Source: Micromonospora radicis
Lineage (GTDB): Bacteria > Actinomycetota > Actinomycetes > Mycobacteriales > Micromonosporaceae
Direction of reading: 5' to 3'
Length of the DNA: 63,545 nucleotides
NCBI RefSeq assembly: GCF_003583405.1
Contig: NZ_QXEC01000031.1
Span: forward strand, 1-63,545
Below the pieces are notes generated by a model. That model saw nothing but the letters and a program-made list of their open reading frames with translations. It was not told the DNA's origin and did not search any database. The translations under genes were made by a program, and so were the position numbers. Numbering within the stretch: position 1 is the first letter of the stretch; each line of letters opens with the position of its first letter. Positions 16,303 to 25,497 of the stretch are shown one piece after another.

Positions 16303-17508
16303 ATGACGGTCCGGACGACACGGCGGGTGTTCCTGTCCACCGCCACGATGATGGCCGCGGCGCTCGCCGCCACGGCGTGTGGCAGTCCGCAGAACACTGC
16401 CAGCGGCGGCGGCGACAGCGCCGCGCCGGTGAAGGTTGGTCTGGTCTACTCCCAGTCGGGAGCACTGGCCAGTTACGGAAAGCAGTACATCGAAGGGTTT
16501 CGGGCCGGTCTCGACTTCGCCACCGGTGGCACCAACAAGGTGGGCGACCGGGCGATCGAGATCACCGAGGTCGACGACGCCGGTGACCCGGCCAAGGCGG
16601 TCTCCGCGGCCAAGGACCTGATCGGCAAGGGCAGCAAGATCATCGCTGGCTCGACGGCGTCCGGTGTGGCGCTTCAGGTCGCGCCGATCGCCGCCCAGAA
16701 CCAGGTGCTGTTCATCTCCGGTCCGGCCGCCACCGACGCGGTCACCGGCGCGAACAAGTACACGTTCCGCTCGGGGCGGCAGTCGTATCAGGACGTGGTG
16801 ACCGCCAAGTCGTTCATCGGCGACCCGACCGGCAAGAAGGTCGTGGTCTTCGCCCAGGACGGTGCGTTCGGCGACGCCAACGAGGCGGCCGTCAGGGCCG
16901 TCATCGGCGGGGCCGGCGCGAACGTCAGTGCCGTCCGGGCGCCGGCCAGCGCGACCGAGTTCACCCCGTTCGCCAGCCAGATCAAGTCCGCCAAGCCGGA
17001 CCTGCTCTTCGTCGCCTGGGCCGGCACCACCGCCCCGGCGATGTGGCAGACCCTCGACCAGCAGGGCGTGCTGACCTCCACCACGGTCGTCACCGGCCTG
17101 GACATCCGCGCCTCCTGGCCCACCTTCGGCGCGGCCGGCAGCAAGATCTCCTTCCTGTCGCACTACTTCGACGGGGCCAGCGACACCGAGGCGGCCAAGG
17201 CCGCGAAGGCGAAGATCCCCGGTGGCACCCTCGACCTGTTCCACCCGGACGGCTTCGCCGCTGCGCAGATGGTGGTCCGGGCCGCGCAGGAGGGCGGCGA
17301 CGACGTCGAGAAGATGATCAGCGCGTTGGAGGGCTGGAGCTTCGAGGGCGTGAAGGGCACCATGACCATCCGCGCCGAGGACCACGCGCTGCTCCAGCCG
17401 ATGTACCAGGCGAGTCTGACCGGCAGCGGCGACACCTTCACCGCCACCGCCCAGAAGGCGCTGGCCGGTGACGAGACCGCGCCGCCGGTCCAGGCGATGA
17501 AGGGCTGA
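16303..17508 (+). CDS. ABC importer substrate-binding lipoprotein (LivK-type)
   Basis: This 401-residue Peripla_BP_6 solute-binding protein is the first gene of a five-gene importer. The N-terminus has a twin-arginine-like TTRRVFLS followed by a hydrophobic stretch and lipobox LAATAC (C26), so it is probably a Tat- or Sec-exported lipoprotein. The mature part begins VKVGLVYSQSG, typical of branched-chain amino acid or amide binding proteins. The ATG has GGAG seven bases upstream. The family binds Leu/Ile/Val, urea, short amides or aromatic acids, and the sequence does not decide among them. Confidence 0.9.
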   Translation: MTVRTTRRVFLSTATMMAAALAATACGSPQNTASGGGDSAAPVKVGLVYSQSGALASYGKQYIEGFRAGLDFATGGTNKVGDRAIEITEVDDAGDPAKAVSAAKDLIGKGSKIIAGSTASGVALQVAPIAAQNQVLFISGPAATDAVTGANKYTFRSGRQSYQDVVTAKSFIGDPTGKKVVVFAQDGAFGDANEAAVRAVIGGAGANVSAVRAPASATEFTPFASQIKSAKPDLLFVAWAGTTAPAMWQTLDQQGVLTSTTVVTGLDIRASWPTFGAAGSKISFLSHYFDGASDTEAAKAAKAKIPGGTLDLFHPDGFAAAQMVVRAAQEGGDDVEKMISALEGWSFEGVKGTMTIRAEDHALLQPMYQASLTGSGDTFTATAQKALAGDETAPPVQAMKG

Positions 17509-17516
17509 GGTTCGCC

Positions 17517-18260
17517 ATGCTCGCCACCCGCGGTCTGACCTGGCGGATCGGTGAGGTCGCCATCGTCGACTCCGTAGCCATCGACCTGGCGCCCGGGGAG
17601 TTCCTCGGCGTGATCGGGCCCAACGGCGCCGGCAAGACCTCACTGTTCAACCTGATCACCGGCCTGCGCCGGGCCACCGAGGGCCAGGTCACGCTGGACG
17701 GGCAGGACATCTCCGCCCTGCCGCCGTACCGCCGGGCCCGGCTCGGTCTCGGGCGTACCTTCCAGGCGTCCTCGGTCTTCGGCTCGCTGAGCGTGCGGGA
17801 GAACGTCCGGCTCGCCGTGCAGGCACACCGCGGGGGCTCGATGAAGCTGTGGCGGCGGGCGGCGGCCGACCGGGAGGTGGCCGCCGCCGCCGACGCGGCG
17901 CTGCACCGGGTCGGCCTGACCCACCGGGGTACGGCCCTGGCCGGCACCCTCGCTCACGGTGAGAAACGGAAGCTGGAGATCGCCCTGCTGCTGGCCGGCG
18001 AACCACGGGTGATGCTGCTCGACGAACCGATGGCCGGGGTCAGCGCCGAGGACGTCCCCGACCTCGTCCAGGTCATCCGCTCGCTCACCGGCGACAGCGG
18101 CCGGTCGGTGCTGATGGTCGAGCACCACATGGACGTGATCCTGGAACTGGCCGACCGGATCGCCGTGATGCACCACGGCGCCCTGCTGGCCTGCGACACC
18201 CCGGAGACGGTGATGGCGAACCCGACGGTCCAAGAGGCGTACCTGGGGGAGGAGCTGTGA
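17517..18260 (+). CDS. ABC importer ATPase (LivG-type)
   Basis: This is a 247-residue ATPase subunit. Walker A (GPNGAGKTS), the signature LAHGEKRKLEIA and Walker B VMLLDEPMAG are intact. It starts eight bases after the binding-protein gene and overlaps the next ATPase gene by GTGA. The LAHGE signature variant and the BCA_ABC_TP-like tail fit the LivG side of LivGF heterodimers, or UrtD in urea systems. Confidence 0.92.
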   Translation: MLATRGLTWRIGEVAIVDSVAIDLAPGEFLGVIGPNGAGKTSLFNLITGLRRATEGQVTLDGQDISALPPYRRARLGLGRTFQASSVFGSLSVRENVRLAVQAHRGGSMKLWRRAAADREVAAAADAALHRVGLTHRGTALAGTLAHGEKRKLEIALLLAGEPRVMLLDEPMAGVSAEDVPDLVQVIRSLTGDSGRSVLMVEHHMDVILELADRIAVMHHGALLACDTPETVMANPTVQEAYLGEEL

Positions 18261-19045
18261 GCGCGACCAGCGTGCCGGGTTCCCGAACGGGGCAGTCGCA
18301 ATCCGGCGACGACTCGGCGACCGAGCCGATCCTGACGGTCGAGGAGTTGTCGGTGCGGATCGCCGGGCTGCACATCCTGCAGGGCGTGTCGTTCACGGTG
18401 GCACCGACCGGCGTCACCGTGCTGCTCGGCCGCAATGGCGTCGGCAAGACCACCACCCTGCGCGCCGTGGTCGGGCTGACCCCCCGCAACGGCGAGGTGG
18501 GCGGCGCGGTCCGGATGGGCGCCGAGGACCTGCTGACCCGTCCGACCCACCGGCTGGTCCGCGGTGGGCTCGGCTACGTGCCGGAGGACCGTTGCGTCTT
18601 CGCCGGACTCACCGTCGCGGAGAACCTGCGGCTCGCCGAGCGGCGCGGCAGCACCCCGGCGTACGACCGGGTCTACGCGCTCTTCCCGGAGCTGGACCGG
18701 CGGTCCCGGCAGCGGGCCGGGTCGCTCTCCGGCGGGCAGCAGCAGATGCTCGCCATCGGCCGGGTGCTGATCAACGACAACCGGCTGCTGCTGGTCGACG
18801 AGCCGACCAAGGGGTTGGCGCCGAAGGTGGTGACGGAGGTGGCCGAGGTACTGCAACGGGTCGCCGAATCCGTGCCGGTGCTGCTGGTCGAGCAGAACCT
18901 GGCCGTGGTCCGGCGGTTGGCCCGCGACGCGGTGGTGCTGGACGCCGGCCGGGTGGCCTGGACCGGCGACGCCAAGCGACTGCTGTCGGAGGCCGCGCTG
19001 ACGAAGTCACTGCTCGGGGTCGGCTCGGCGGAGGTGCAGCACTAG
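18257..19045 (+). CDS. ABC importer ATPase (LivF-type)
   Basis: This 262-residue partner ATPase has Walker A LLGRNGVGKTT, signature SLSGGQQQMLAIG and Walker B LLLVDEPTKGLAP, all typical of LivF/UrtE. The GTG overlaps the stop of the previous gene. The TAG stop shares one base with the GTG of the first permease gene. About 25 extra N-terminal residues precede the nucleotide-binding domain. Confidence 0.92.
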   Translation: MSATSVPGSRTGQSQSGDDSATEPILTVEELSVRIAGLHILQGVSFTVAPTGVTVLLGRNGVGKTTTLRAVVGLTPRNGEVGGAVRMGAEDLLTRPTHRLVRGGLGYVPEDRCVFAGLTVAENLRLAERRGSTPAYDRVYALFPELDRRSRQRAGSLSGGQQQMLAIGRVLINDNRLLLVDEPTKGLAPKVVTEVAEVLQRVAESVPVLLVEQNLAVVRRLARDAVVLDAGRVAWTGDAKRLLSEAALTKSLLGVGSAEVQH

Positions 19046-19935
19046 TGGACGCGATCATCCTGTTGACGCTGACCGGGCTGGGCCTGGCGGCGCTGTACTT
19101 CCTGGTCGCCTCCGGCCTGTCGCTGGTCTTCGGCCTGGCCGACGTGCTCAACTTCGCGCACGGGCTCTTCCTCGGCGTCGGGGCGTACGCGACCTGGTGG
19201 GCGGCGGGGAACCTGCCCGGCGCCGGCCCCGACGGCCTCGGCTTCGTCGTCGCGGTCGCGTTCGGCGTCGCCGCCGGCACGCTGATGGCGGTGCTGGTGG
19301 AGCTGGTGCTGATCCGGCCGCTCTACTCCCGCACCATCGAGCAGGTGCTGGTCACCGTCGGCCTCTCGCTGGCCGGCGTGGCGTTGCTACAGGCCACCTG
19401 GGGCGCCGACGCCCGGCCGTTCCCGCGACCGGAGTGGACCCGCCAGGTGACCCCGATCCTCGGTGCGCAGGTGCCCAACGGGGGGCTCCTGCTCATCGTC
19501 GCGGCGACGCTGGTACTCGGCGCGATCCTGGCCTTCCTCCGCTGGACGCGCTACGGCCTGATCATCCGGGCCGGGGTGGAGAACCGGGAGATGGTCACCG
19601 CGCTCGGCATCGACGTACGCAAGGCGTTCACCCTGGTCTTCGCCATCGGCGGGGCGGCGGCGGCGCTGGCCGGCGCGCTGGGCAGCGTCTACTTCGGCAC
19701 CGTCTCGCCCCAGCAGGGCGGCTCGCTGCTGATCTTCGCGTTCATCGTGGTGGTCATCGGCGGCATGGGCTCGGTCGTCGGGTCGGCGTACGCGGCGGTC
19801 GCGGTCGGGCTGCTGCAACAGTTCGTCAACTACTACGGCACCTCCGGGCTGGGCGACATCTGCGTGGTCGCGCTGCTGGCCGTGGTGCTGCTGCTGCGCC
19901 CGCAGGGCATCGCCGGAAAGGTGGCAACGGCATGA
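19045..19935 (+). CDS. ABC importer permease (LivH-type)
   Basis: This is a 296-residue inner-membrane permease with about eight hydrophobic segments. The family signature GLADVLNFAHG lies near residue 35, and the QGGSLLIFAFIVVVIGGMGS coupling region lies toward the C-terminus. The start GTG at 19045 shares a base with the upstream stop, and the end overlaps the second permease by ATGA, so the set is one transcript. Confidence 0.92.
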   Translation: MDAIILLTLTGLGLAALYFLVASGLSLVFGLADVLNFAHGLFLGVGAYATWWAAGNLPGAGPDGLGFVVAVAFGVAAGTLMAVLVELVLIRPLYSRTIEQVLVTVGLSLAGVALLQATWGADARPFPRPEWTRQVTPILGAQVPNGGLLLIVAATLVLGAILAFLRWTRYGLIIRAGVENREMVTALGIDVRKAFTLVFAIGGAAAALAGALGSVYFGTVSPQQGGSLLIFAFIVVVIGGMGSVVGSAYAAVAVGLLQQFVNYYGTSGLGDICVVALLAVVLLLRPQGIAGKVATA

Positions 19936-21062
19936 CCGAGGTCAAGAGTCCCGAGACCGCGGCGCCCCCGGCGGCGGTGCCGTCCGAGCTGACCGAGGAA
20001 CCGGGCCGGTGGCACCGGGTACGCCCCTACCTGCCGCTGGTGGCGCTGGTGGTGGCGTTGATCCTGCCGTACTCGACGCTGCACCTGCCGGGCATCTTCG
20101 AGGGCGCGCTGAACTCGCCGGGCACCCTGCAACTGCTCGCCGTCTGCCTGGTCTTCGGTGGCCTCGCGGCCGGTTACGACCTGTTGTTCGGGCGGACCGG
20201 GATGCTCTCCTTCGGGCACGCCCTCTACTTCGCCGCCGGGGTGTACGGCACCGACATCCTGATCACCCACGCCGGGCTGCCGCTGTGGCAGGCCGCCCCG
20301 CTGGCGATCGTCGGCGGGACCATCCTCGCCGGGCTGATCGGCGCGGTGGCGCTGCGTACGGTCGGCATCGCCTTCGCCATGGTGACGCTGGCCTTCGCCC
20401 AGGTCGGCGCGATCCTGGTGGCCCGCGACTTCGGCGGGCTCACCGGCGGCGAGGAGGGACTCCCGCTGGACGTGTCCGGCGTACCGGCCGGGTTGGTCGG
20501 CGTCGCCAACACGGTGAACCTGTACTGGCTGGCGCTGGCGTACCTGGTCGTGGTGGTCTTCGTGGTGCACCGGGTCAGCGGCTCGCCGACCGGTCGGGTG
20601 CTCGCCGGGCTACGCGACGACGAGCGGCGCATCGGTGTCCTCGGGCTCGATCCGTACCGCTTCAAGCTCGTCGCCTTCACCCTGGCCGGCGGCCTGGCGG
20701 CGGCGGGTGGGGTGGTCTACTGCCTGATCGTCGGTGGCGCGTCACCGCACATCACCAGCAGTGAACTGACCCTGTCGTTGCTGGTGATGGTGGTGCTCGG
20801 CGGGCCGGGCACCCGCTGGGGTCCGGTGCTGGGCGGCATCCTCTACATGTACCTCGACCACCGGCTGGTCTCCGTCGGCAGCTCCGGTGCGGTGGACGCG
20901 CTGCCGGGCTTCCTCAGCCGGCCGCTGTCCCAGCCGCTCTTCGTGCTGGGCACGGTGTTCATCCTGGCCGTCTACTTCTTCCCCGGCGGCCTGGCCGGCC
21001 TGGCTTCCCGGGTGGCCCTGCTGCGCGACTCGCTGCGTCTCGGCTCCCGCCGGCAGAGCTGA
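19932..21062 (+). CDS. ABC importer permease (LivM-type)
   Basis: This 376-residue second permease carries an N-terminal Pro/Ala-rich cytoplasmic tail of about 30 residues. It has the LivM-type motif GRTGMLSFGHALYFA and the later ELTLSLLVMVVLGGPGTRWGP segment. It closes the K-G-F-H-M gene set. Transcription probably ends at the hairpin at 21119-21161. Confidence 0.92.
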   Translation: MTEVKSPETAAPPAAVPSELTEEPGRWHRVRPYLPLVALVVALILPYSTLHLPGIFEGALNSPGTLQLLAVCLVFGGLAAGYDLLFGRTGMLSFGHALYFAAGVYGTDILITHAGLPLWQAAPLAIVGGTILAGLIGAVALRTVGIAFAMVTLAFAQVGAILVARDFGGLTGGEEGLPLDVSGVPAGLVGVANTVNLYWLALAYLVVVVFVVHRVSGSPTGRVLAGLRDDERRIGVLGLDPYRFKLVAFTLAGGLAAAGGVVYCLIVGGASPHITSSELTLSLLVMVVLGGPGTRWGPVLGGILYMYLDHRLVSVGSSGAVDALPGFLSRPLSQPLFVLGTVFILAVYFFPGGLAGLASRVALLRDSLRLGSRRQS

Positions 21063-21065
21063 GCC

Positions 21066-21161
21066 GGCCGAACGGGGCTGCGGCCGAACGGGGGGCTGCG
21101 GGCCGAACGGGGGCTGAGCCGGGCGGTGGGTGGCACGACGACGTGTCGTCCCACCGCCCGG
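21066..21161. terminator. Short tandem repeats and bidirectional terminator hairpin
   Basis: GGCCGAACG is repeated at 21066, 21082 and 21101, each followed by a G-run and CTG. Immediately after, 21119-21130 and 21150-21161 form a perfect 12-bp stem (CCGGGCGGTGGG with its complement) whose loop contains ACGAC/GTCGT pairing. It sits between convergent genes, so it probably serves both. Confidence 0.7.
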
Positions 21162-21165
21162 CCCG

Positions 21166-21957
21166 TCAGCCGTTCAGCAGGTCGTACGCGGCCTTCGGCG
21201 CCTCCCGCGCCTCCTCGCCGACGAAGGCGACCACCTCGGGGGCGGCGCCGAAGTCGAAGTACTCCACGACGTACTCCGACGCCTTCCGCTTGCCCTGCGC
21301 GGGGATCTCCAGGGTGAGCGAACTGAGGTTGCCGTCCGGGCCGACCACGGCGGTGAACGGGATCGGCTCGGCCGCGTCACCGAGAGTGGCCACACCCTCC
21401 AGGGCGTCCACCAACTCCGGCCGGCTGGCGAGGTCGACCAGGCCCGTGTACGTCCCGCCCTCGCCGGCCTGGACGTCGGTGGCCGCGCGGATGATCACCT
21501 CGACGTTGCCCGGGTCGGTGCCCTCGTAGCTGGGCAGGGAGTCCGGGCCCTCGATCTTCGTCGGGTCCAGCTCCATCCACTCGGTGGGCAGCTTCATCAG
21601 CTTCTGGATGTTCTGCGCACCCTTGAAGTTGACCTTCATCCAGGTGCGCGACTCGACCATCCGGAAGGACATCTCCAGGGTGAAGTCCTTGTCCTTGGTG
21701 ACGGTGTCGATGTCCATACCCCGGTTCGCCGGGTCGACCACACCGGACACGTCACCCGAGGTGTCGCTGGTGGTGAAGCGGAAGGCCGGATCCTCGTCGG
21801 TCGGCACCGCCGCCAGCAACTCCTGCTTCGGGTCCGGCGGCGGAGCCGCCGCCGGCGTCCGGTCGTCGCAGCCGGCCACCAGAGCAGCGGTGAGCAGGGC
21901 CACCGCCGTGACGGCGATCCGCCGGCTCGCGACGGTGGCGCCGGTTCGCTGTGTCAT
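21166..21957 (-). CDS. Putative LolA-like lipoprotein
   Basis: This is a 263-residue lipoprotein with signal peptide and lipobox LVAGC. The mature chain has repeated amphipathic strands with Trp-Met motifs (RTWMKVNF and TEWMELDP), reminiscent of LppX/LprG-type lipid-binding proteins of actinobacteria. The ATG at 21957 has a GAGAGGA ribosome site. A longer in-frame extension upstream lacks support because it crosses the divergent recQ promoter. Lipid binding is inferred from the pattern only. Confidence 0.75.
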   Translation of the reverse strand: MTQRTGATVASRRIAVTAVALLTAALVAGCDDRTPAAAPPPDPKQELLAAVPTDEDPAFRFTTSDTSGDVSGVVDPANRGMDIDTVTKDKDFTLEMSFRMVESRTWMKVNFKGAQNIQKLMKLPTEWMELDPTKIEGPDSLPSYEGTDPGNVEVIIRAATDVQAGEGGTYTGLVDLASRPELVDALEGVATLGDAAEPIPFTAVVGPDGNLSSLTLEIPAQGKRKASEYVVEYFDFGAAPEVVAFVGEEAREAPKAAYDLLNG

Positions 21958-22128
21958 CTCGTCCTCTCTCGCTGATCGAACGGCATCGTATGCCAGCGGC
22001 CCCGATGCCGCCGGAGGACTCGACCGCCCCGGCTGCCGGCGATCCGTCGCCCGCGGGCTGCCGGTGGTCCGCCGGCCGGTCGCAGGCTGCTTACCCGGCG
22101 CCCCGTCGTGCGCTGGTAGAAATGCCGG

Positions 22129-24348
22129 ATGAGCCAGGAACGCACGGTGGTCCGGGACCGGGCCGAGGCGGTGTTGCGACGGCTGGCCGGTGACCGGGCC
22201 CGCCTCCGTGAGGATCAGTGGCGGGCGATCGAGGCGCTGGTCGTCGACCGGCGGCGGGTGCTCTGCGTGCAACGTACCGGTTGGGGCAAGTCGGCGGTCT
22301 ACTTCGTGGCCACCGCGCTGCTGCGCGACCGCGACGGCCAGGGCGCCGGTACCGAACCCACCGGCCCCACCGTGATCGTCTCGCCGTTGCTGGCGTTGAT
22401 GCGCAACCAGGTCGACGCGGCGGCCCGGGCCGGCATCCGGGCTCGCACCATCAACTCCGCCAACCTCGACGAGTGGGACGAGATCACCGCCGAGATCCAC
22501 GCCGGCACGGTGGACGTGCTGCTGATCAGCCCGGAACGGCTCAACAACCCGGACTTCCGCGACGGCGTCCTGCCGAAGCTGGCCGGTACCACCGGGCTGC
22601 TGGTGGTCGACGAGGCACACTGCGTCTCGGACTGGGGCCATGACTTCCGGCCGGACTACCGTCGGCTGCGCAGCTTCCTCGGTAACCTGCCCGAGCGGAC
22701 ACCGGTGCTGGCCACCACGGCGACCGCCAACGCCCGGGTGACCCAGGACGTGGCCGAGCAACTCGGCACCGAGCCGGCGGGATCGGCTGGGCCGGCTGGG
22801 CTGGCCGAGTCGACTGGGCTGGCCGAGCCGATCGGGCAACAGCCGGACGTCCTGGTGCTACGGGGCAGTCTGGACCGGGAGTCGCTGCGGTTGGGTGTAC
22901 TCGACCTGCCGAGCCCGGCGCACCGACTCGGCTGGCTCGCCGACCACCTGGACCAACTCCCCGGCTCGGGCATCGTCTACACCCTGACCGTCGCCGCGGC
23001 GACCGAGACCGCCGAGTTCCTGCGGTCGCGCGGCTGGTCGGTGGCGGCGTACACCGGGCAGGCCGAGGACGCCGACCGCCGCGCGGCCGAACAGGACCTC
23101 CTCGACAACAAGATCAAGGCGTTGGTCGCCACCAGCGCCCTCGGCATGGGCTTCGACAAGCCCGACCTCGGGTTCGTCGTACACCTCGGCGCGCCGCCCT
23201 CGCCGATCGCCTACTACCAGCAGGTCGGCCGCGCCGGCCGGGCCGTCGAGCACGCCGAGGTGCTGCTGCTGCCCGGCACCGAGGACGTCGCCATCTGGCG
23301 GTACTTCGCCTCGCTCGCCTTCCCACCCGAGGAACAGGTCCGCGCGGTGCTCGCCGCCCTGCACACCGACCGGCCGCTCTCCACCCAGGCGCTGGAACCC
23401 CTGGTCGACCTGCGCCGGGCCCGCCTGGAGCTGATGCTCAAGGTGCTCGACGTGGACGGCGCGGTCCGCCGGGTACGCGGCGGCTGGCTCGCCACCGGCG
23501 AGCCCTGGGTCTACGACGAGGCCCGGTTGCGCCGCGTCGCCGCCGCCCGCGCCGCCGAGCAACAGGCCATGCTCGGGTACGCCTCGACGACCGGTTGCCG
23601 GCTGCGCTACCTGCGCGAGTGCCTGGACGACGACCAGGCGACCGACTGCGGCCGGTGCGACAGGTGTGCCGGGCCGCTGTTCCCGGCGCAGGTGTCACCG
23701 GCGGCGCTGACCGCCGCACAGACCTTCCTCGGCCGTCCCGGCGTCCAGATCGCGCCGAAGAAGCTCTGGCCGACCGGCCTGGACGCGGTCGGCGTACCCC
23801 TGAAGGGCCGCATCGCCCCCGCCGAGCAGGCCCTTCCCGGCCGGGCCGTCGGTCGGCTCTCCGACCTCGGCTGGGGCGACCGGCTCCGGGGCCTCGTCGG
23901 GCCGGGTACGCCGGACGGGCCGGTGCCCGACGACGTGGCCGCCGCCGTCGTCGAGGTACTCAAGGCGTGGGCACACGGCGACGACCCGTGGCCCAGTCGC
24001 CCGGCCGGCGTGGTCTCCGTCGACTCCCGCAGCCATCCGCTGCTGATCGGCTCACTGGCCGGGCACATCGCCACCGTCGGACGCCTGCCGCTGCTGGGCC
24101 AGGTCACCGTGGCCGGCCCGGCGGCCGGCGACGGCCCGCGCGGCAACAGCGCCCAGCGGGTACGCGCCCTGCACGGCACCCTCACCGTGCCCGACCCGCT
24201 CGCCGCCGTCCTGGCCACCCTCACCGGCCCCATCCTGCTCGTCGACGACCTGGTCGACTCCGGCTGGACGCTGACCATGGCCGCCCGTGAGCTCCGCCGA
24301 GCCGGCGCCCCCGCCGTCCTCCCCCTAACCCTCGCCCTAACCGCCTGA
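22129..24348 (+). CDS. recQ: RecQ-family DNA helicase with C-terminal phosphoribosyltransferase-like domain
   Basis: This 739-residue protein has superfamily-2 helicase motifs: a Walker A variant QRTGWGKSA, VVDEAHCVSDWGHDFRPDY, and later motifs VATSALGMGFDKPD and QQVGRAGR. A Cys set (C-RLRYLREC, then DCGRCDRC) gives the zinc knuckle typical of RecQ. The last ~130 residues are not an HRDC domain. They end in PILLVDDLVDSGWT, the PRPP-binding signature of type I phosphoribosyltransferases. The start is ATG at 22129 with TAGAAA (22117-22122) six bases upstream, suggesting leaderless mRNA. Confidence 0.9.
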   Translation: MSQERTVVRDRAEAVLRRLAGDRARLREDQWRAIEALVVDRRRVLCVQRTGWGKSAVYFVATALLRDRDGQGAGTEPTGPTVIVSPLLALMRNQVDAAARAGIRARTINSANLDEWDEITAEIHAGTVDVLLISPERLNNPDFRDGVLPKLAGTTGLLVVDEAHCVSDWGHDFRPDYRRLRSFLGNLPERTPVLATTATANARVTQDVAEQLGTEPAGSAGPAGLAESTGLAEPIGQQPDVLVLRGSLDRESLRLGVLDLPSPAHRLGWLADHLDQLPGSGIVYTLTVAAATETAEFLRSRGWSVAAYTGQAEDADRRAAEQDLLDNKIKALVATSALGMGFDKPDLGFVVHLGAPPSPIAYYQQVGRAGRAVEHAEVLLLPGTEDVAIWRYFASLAFPPEEQVRAVLAALHTDRPLSTQALEPLVDLRRARLELMLKVLDVDGAVRRVRGGWLATGEPWVYDEARLRRVAAARAAEQQAMLGYASTTGCRLRYLRECLDDDQATDCGRCDRCAGPLFPAQVSPAALTAAQTFLGRPGVQIAPKKLWPTGLDAVGVPLKGRIAPAEQALPGRAVGRLSDLGWGDRLRGLVGPGTPDGPVPDDVAAAVVEVLKAWAHGDDPWPSRPAGVVSVDSRSHPLLIGSLAGHIATVGRLPLLGQVTVAGPAAGDGPRGNSAQRVRALHGTLTVPDPLAAVLATLTGPILLVDDLVDSGWTLTMAARELRRAGAPAVLPLTLALTA

Positions 24349-24438
24349 ACCCCATAACCCCGCTCCACCCTGCTCGCCCCCACCCTGGTGGGGAGGGCTG
24401 CGGGGGTGGGGTGGGGGAGGGCTGGTTACGGTGGGTGT

Positions 24439-25443
24439 GTGGGGGAGCGGGAGAGTGACGTGCCGGTGCTTGGGTCGGTGCGGGTCGCGGAGCGGAGGGC
24501 GGCCGGCCACGACGGTGACGTCCGCGCCGAGTCGGCGGTGCCGGACCGGGCGACGCTCCGCCTGGCGCTGGTGGTCGGCGGGCTGGTGCTGGCGGTGTTG
24601 TTCGGGTTCGGCCTCGGGAGAATCAACAGTGGCACCGTCGCGGCGGCCAGCGGGTCGCCGGACAGTGCCCTGGCCGAGCACACCCACTCGCCGGGGACCG
24701 GGGCGCATTCGCACGAGGCGGGGCAGGCCGACGCGGCCGCGGCGGGCGGCTTGGCGGTCAGCCACGCCGGCTACACGCTCAGCCCGTTGAGCGGGGAGTT
24801 CACCGCTGGGCAGCCCGGTGAGCTGCGGTTCCAGATCAGGGACGGGCAACGCCGTGCGGTCACCCGGTTCGCGGTGGTGCACGACAAGCCGATGCATGTG
24901 ATCGTGGTGCGCCGCGACCTGACCGGCTACCAGCACCTGCATCCGATCATGGCTACCGACGGCACCTGGTCGGTACCGCTGACGTTGCCGCGGCCGGGCG
25001 TCTGGCGGGCGTACGCCGACTTCACCGCGCTCGCCGACGACGGCCGGCAGACGGCGACGACGCTCGGCGTGGACCTGGTCGCGCCCGGCGGGTACCTGCC
25101 ACGCGGCCTGCCTGCCGTGACGACCAGCACCACGGTCGGCGGGTTCACCGTCGCCTACCAGGGCACCCCGGAGCCCGGCCTGACCGTGCCGGTGAGTTTC
25201 CGGGTGACCACGCCGGACGGCACCAGCCCGGTGCTGGAACGCTACCTCGGTGCGTACGGTCACCTCGTCGCGCTACGTGAGGGTGATCTCGGCTACCTGC
25301 ACGTACATCCGGAATCGGAGCTGGTGGACGGGGCGATCCAGTTCTGGCTGACCACACCCGGGTCGGGGCGTTACCGCCTCTACCTCGACTTCGCCACCGC
25401 GGGTGAGGTGCGGACCGCCGAGTTCACGGTGATCGTGCCGTAA
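24439..25443 (+). CDS. Membrane-anchored His-rich protein with duplicated domain
   Basis: I do not recognise the family by name. The 334-residue protein has one N-terminal membrane helix (about 40-60), then a His-rich linker (EHTHSPGTGAHSHEA). Two similar extracytoplasmic units follow. The first contains PMHVIVVRRDLTGYQHLHP, then a PGVWRAYADF strand. The second contains GHLVALREGDLGYLHVHP, then GSGRYRLYLDF. Conserved HLHP/HVHP motifs suggest metal (copper?) handling, but this is inference. The GTG at 24439 follows TACGGT (24427-24432) by six bases with no ribosome site, so the mRNA is probably leaderless. Confidence 0.7.
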   Translation: MGERESDVPVLGSVRVAERRAAGHDGDVRAESAVPDRATLRLALVVGGLVLAVLFGFGLGRINSGTVAAASGSPDSALAEHTHSPGTGAHSHEAGQADAAAAGGLAVSHAGYTLSPLSGEFTAGQPGELRFQIRDGQRRAVTRFAVVHDKPMHVIVVRRDLTGYQHLHPIMATDGTWSVPLTLPRPGVWRAYADFTALADDGRQTATTLGVDLVAPGGYLPRGLPAVTTSTTVGGFTVAYQGTPEPGLTVPVSFRVTTPDGTSPVLERYLGAYGHLVALREGDLGYLHVHPESELVDGAIQFWLTTPGSGRYRLYLDFATAGEVRTAEFTVIVP

Positions 25444-25497
25444 GCGCCGGGCCGGAACCCGGGCCGAGCAGAGTCCGAGCAGCGCCGGGGGCCGGTG

